A DNA stretch of 6,492 nucleotides from contig JAITTM010000102.1 in NCBI GenBank assembly GCA_031286975.1, positions 1-6,492 on the forward strand. The letters run 5' to 3'. Below are positions 6,177 to 6,492 of the stretch, in pieces. The DNA comes from Coriobacteriales bacterium. GTDB taxonomy: Bacteria; Actinomycetota; Coriobacteriia; Coriobacteriales; UBA8131. The position numbers and the translations under genes are program-made. Under the pieces are notes generated by a model. It ran no database searches, was not told the DNA's origin, and saw nothing but the letters and a program-made list of their open reading frames with translations. Each line of letters starts with the position of its first letter. The stretch's first letter is position 1.

Positions 6177-6492
6177 ATGGACAAAAAGCCCACAAGCGTA
6201 CGTGCGACCCTGCCGCTTTCCAGCTACCTGGGAGCGCGGGGGTCTCTGCGCTTTGACGACACGACTTTGCGCGATGGGGAGCAGACCGCGCACGTCGTTT
6301 TTTCGCGCGAGGAGAAGCTCACGATAGCGACGATGCTGGACGAGACGGGCTTTGACCAGATCGAGGTAGGCATCCCCATCATGGGCGGAGAAGAGCAGGC
6401 ACTCGTGCGCGAGATCGCCCATCTGGGTTTGCGCTGCTCGGTGCTGGCATGGAACCGGGCACGCATCGAGGACATCGACGCCTCGCTGGCCT
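6177..6492 (+). CDS. nifV: Homocitrate synthase NifV-like, N-terminal part (cut off by window edge)
   Basis: Homocitrate synthase condenses acetyl-CoA with 2-oxoglutarate to make homocitrate, the organic ligand of FeMo-cofactor. The 105 codons in the window begin MDKKPTSVRATLPL, then enter the DRE-TIM metallolyase barrel at about residue 24. FDDTTLRDGEQTAHVVFSREEK (26-47) holds the catalytic Arg32 and metal-binding Asp33. It continues with TMLDETGFDQIEVGIPIMGGEEQ and the conserved CSVLAWNRARIEDID region. The ATG at 6177 is chosen because no other start in this frame lies between it and the barrel, and a -10-like TATGAT is just upstream. Isopropylmalate synthase and Re-citrate synthase share this fold; nif context and the EVGIPIMGGEE motif favour NifV. 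Whether it is a full-length protein or the split omega/alpha type of C. pasteurianum cannot be seen. Confidence 0.85.
   Translation, partial: MDKKPTSVRATLPLSSYLGARGSLRFDDTTLRDGEQTAHVVFSREEKLTIATMLDETGFDQIEVGIPIMGGEEQALVREIAHLGLRCSVLAWNRARIEDIDASLA

Noticed and set aside
5932..6422. Minus-strand open frames upstream of nifH that run into nifV
   Set aside because: They overlap the nifV barrel coding sequence or the leader hairpins, lack recognisable domains, and do not have convincing ribosome binding sites.

Overview
This window is a nitrogen-fixation (nif) locus. On the minus strand, reading from about 5922 down to the left edge, the order is nifH, nifI1, nifI2, nifD, nifK, nifE. NifE runs off the window. 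On the plus strand, divergent from nifH and cut by the right edge, is the start of a homocitrate synthase gene (nifV-like). The 254-bp divergent region (5923-6176) is the only sizeable non-coding stretch.

The set is that of a molybdenum nitrogenase of the anaerobic type (the group typified by Clostridium pasteurianum and methanogens). NifK lacks the long N-terminal extension of the Azotobacter protein. NifD carries an insertion of about 53 residues between its cofactor cysteine and histidine. Two PII-like genes, nifI1 and nifI2, sit between nifH and nifD. All P-cluster, FeMo-cofactor and Fe-protein cluster ligands are present, so the complex looks catalytically intact.

The DNA is GC-rich and the spacers are tight (overlaps of 1-4 bases to 50 bases, good Shine-Dalgarno sites). 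NifH delivers electrons to NifDK. NifI1/NifI2 should switch NifDK off when fixed nitrogen is available. NifE, with NifN outside the window, is the scaffold on which the cofactor matures, and the NifV-like enzyme would supply homocitrate. The host is probably a GC-rich obligate anaerobe. An actinobacterial (Coriobacteriia-like) source is a guess supported by the GC content and an apparently leaderless nifV start; a GC-rich Firmicute or a sulfate reducer cannot be excluded.

The most interesting part is the nifH leader. A 14-bp Rho-independent terminator hairpin followed by a U tract lies just upstream of nifH and points at it. It is preceded by a 6-bp hairpin whose six-base loop has A at position 1 and G at position 4, the signature of ANTAR-protein RNA targets. 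A weak second hairpin overlaps the 5' arm of the terminator. This suggests that the operon is controlled by transcription attenuation or antitermination rather than by sigma-54/NifA, for which no site was seen.
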